A DNA stretch of 33,893 nt, taken from positions 1-33,893 of the forward strand of contig FWWN02000314.1 of NCBI GenBank assembly GCA_900175165.2, in the 5' to 3' direction. Within the stretch, counting starts at the first letter, position 1, and every line of letters starts with the position of its first letter. The position numbers and the translations under genes were made by a program. Positions 33,826 through 33,893 of this stretch are shown here, piece by piece. This DNA comes from Rhizomucor pusillus. Taxonomy: Eukaryota > Mucoromycota > Mucoromycetes > Mucorales > Lichtheimiaceae. The notes beneath the pieces are model-generated. The model saw nothing but the letters and a program-made list of their open reading frames with translations, was not told the origin of the DNA and searched no databases.

Positions 33826-33893
33826 AGACTGGCTCTGTTCACATGTTGGAACAGGGTAGGTTTTGTGGATTAGATTTATCTGGAGTAGAGTCC

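Overview
The window is nuclear DNA from a fungus. Genes are intron-dense, with short (mostly 50-85 nt) GT-AG introns. The mix of genes (kaptin/KICSTOR subunit, fungal-type pseudo-rhomboid, Lsb1/Pin3-like SH3 protein, PDR-type ABC pump, a P450 of the kind expanded in zygomycete fungi) suggests an early-diverging lineage, probably Mucoromycota. That placement is inference from gene content. No bacterial-style operons, CRISPR arrays or intact transposons are visible.

Layout. 1-2,870: no supportable protein gene, but on the minus strand a TATA box, four stem-loops and a T8 run look like a small RNA polymerase III gene (159-371). 2,875-2,946: tRNA-Glu(UUC), minus. 3,384-4,441: ChaC-type glutathione gamma-glutamylcyclotransferase, plus. 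4,664-5,955: ZIP zinc transporter, minus, convergent with it. 6,828-9,428: WD40 protein with two microexons and a GC-AG intron, minus. 9,429-11,206: gene-poor, with a decayed 69-bp tandem repeat. 11,207-12,729: rhomboid-family membrane protein lacking the catalytic His, minus. 12,730-14,527: gene-poor. 14,528-16,452: cytochrome P450, plus. 16,735-18,710: four-LIM protein with an N-terminal zinc ribbon, minus. 18,922-19,101: possible small Cys/His-rich protein. 19,298-20,204: RNA polymerase III subunit RPC31, minus, head to head (114 bp between ATGs) with kaptin at 20,319-22,327, plus. 22,474-23,473: SH3 protein of the Lsb1/Pin3 type, plus. 24,024-25,053: unidentified spliced gene with hints of an OB-fold followed by a winged helix. 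25,837-30,497: full-size PDR/ABCG pump, minus, with a strong TATA box. 30,534-32,301: no confident gene. 32,302-33,825: membrane protein with a C-terminal J domain, plus.

The genes are unrelated housekeeping and stress functions and do not form one pathway. Looser links: the P450 and PDR pump fit detoxification; the cyclotransferase (glutathione turnover) and ZIP transporter (zinc uptake) fit metal and redox balance; RPC31 and kaptin both belong to growth/TORC1-linked biology and share one short intergenic region. Exon boundaries were found by hand from splice motifs, reading-frame continuity and family conservation; in every coding model the exon lengths sum to a multiple of three. The least certain points are the N-termini of the WD40 and J-domain genes, one internal intron of the LIM gene, and the whole 24,024-25,053 model.
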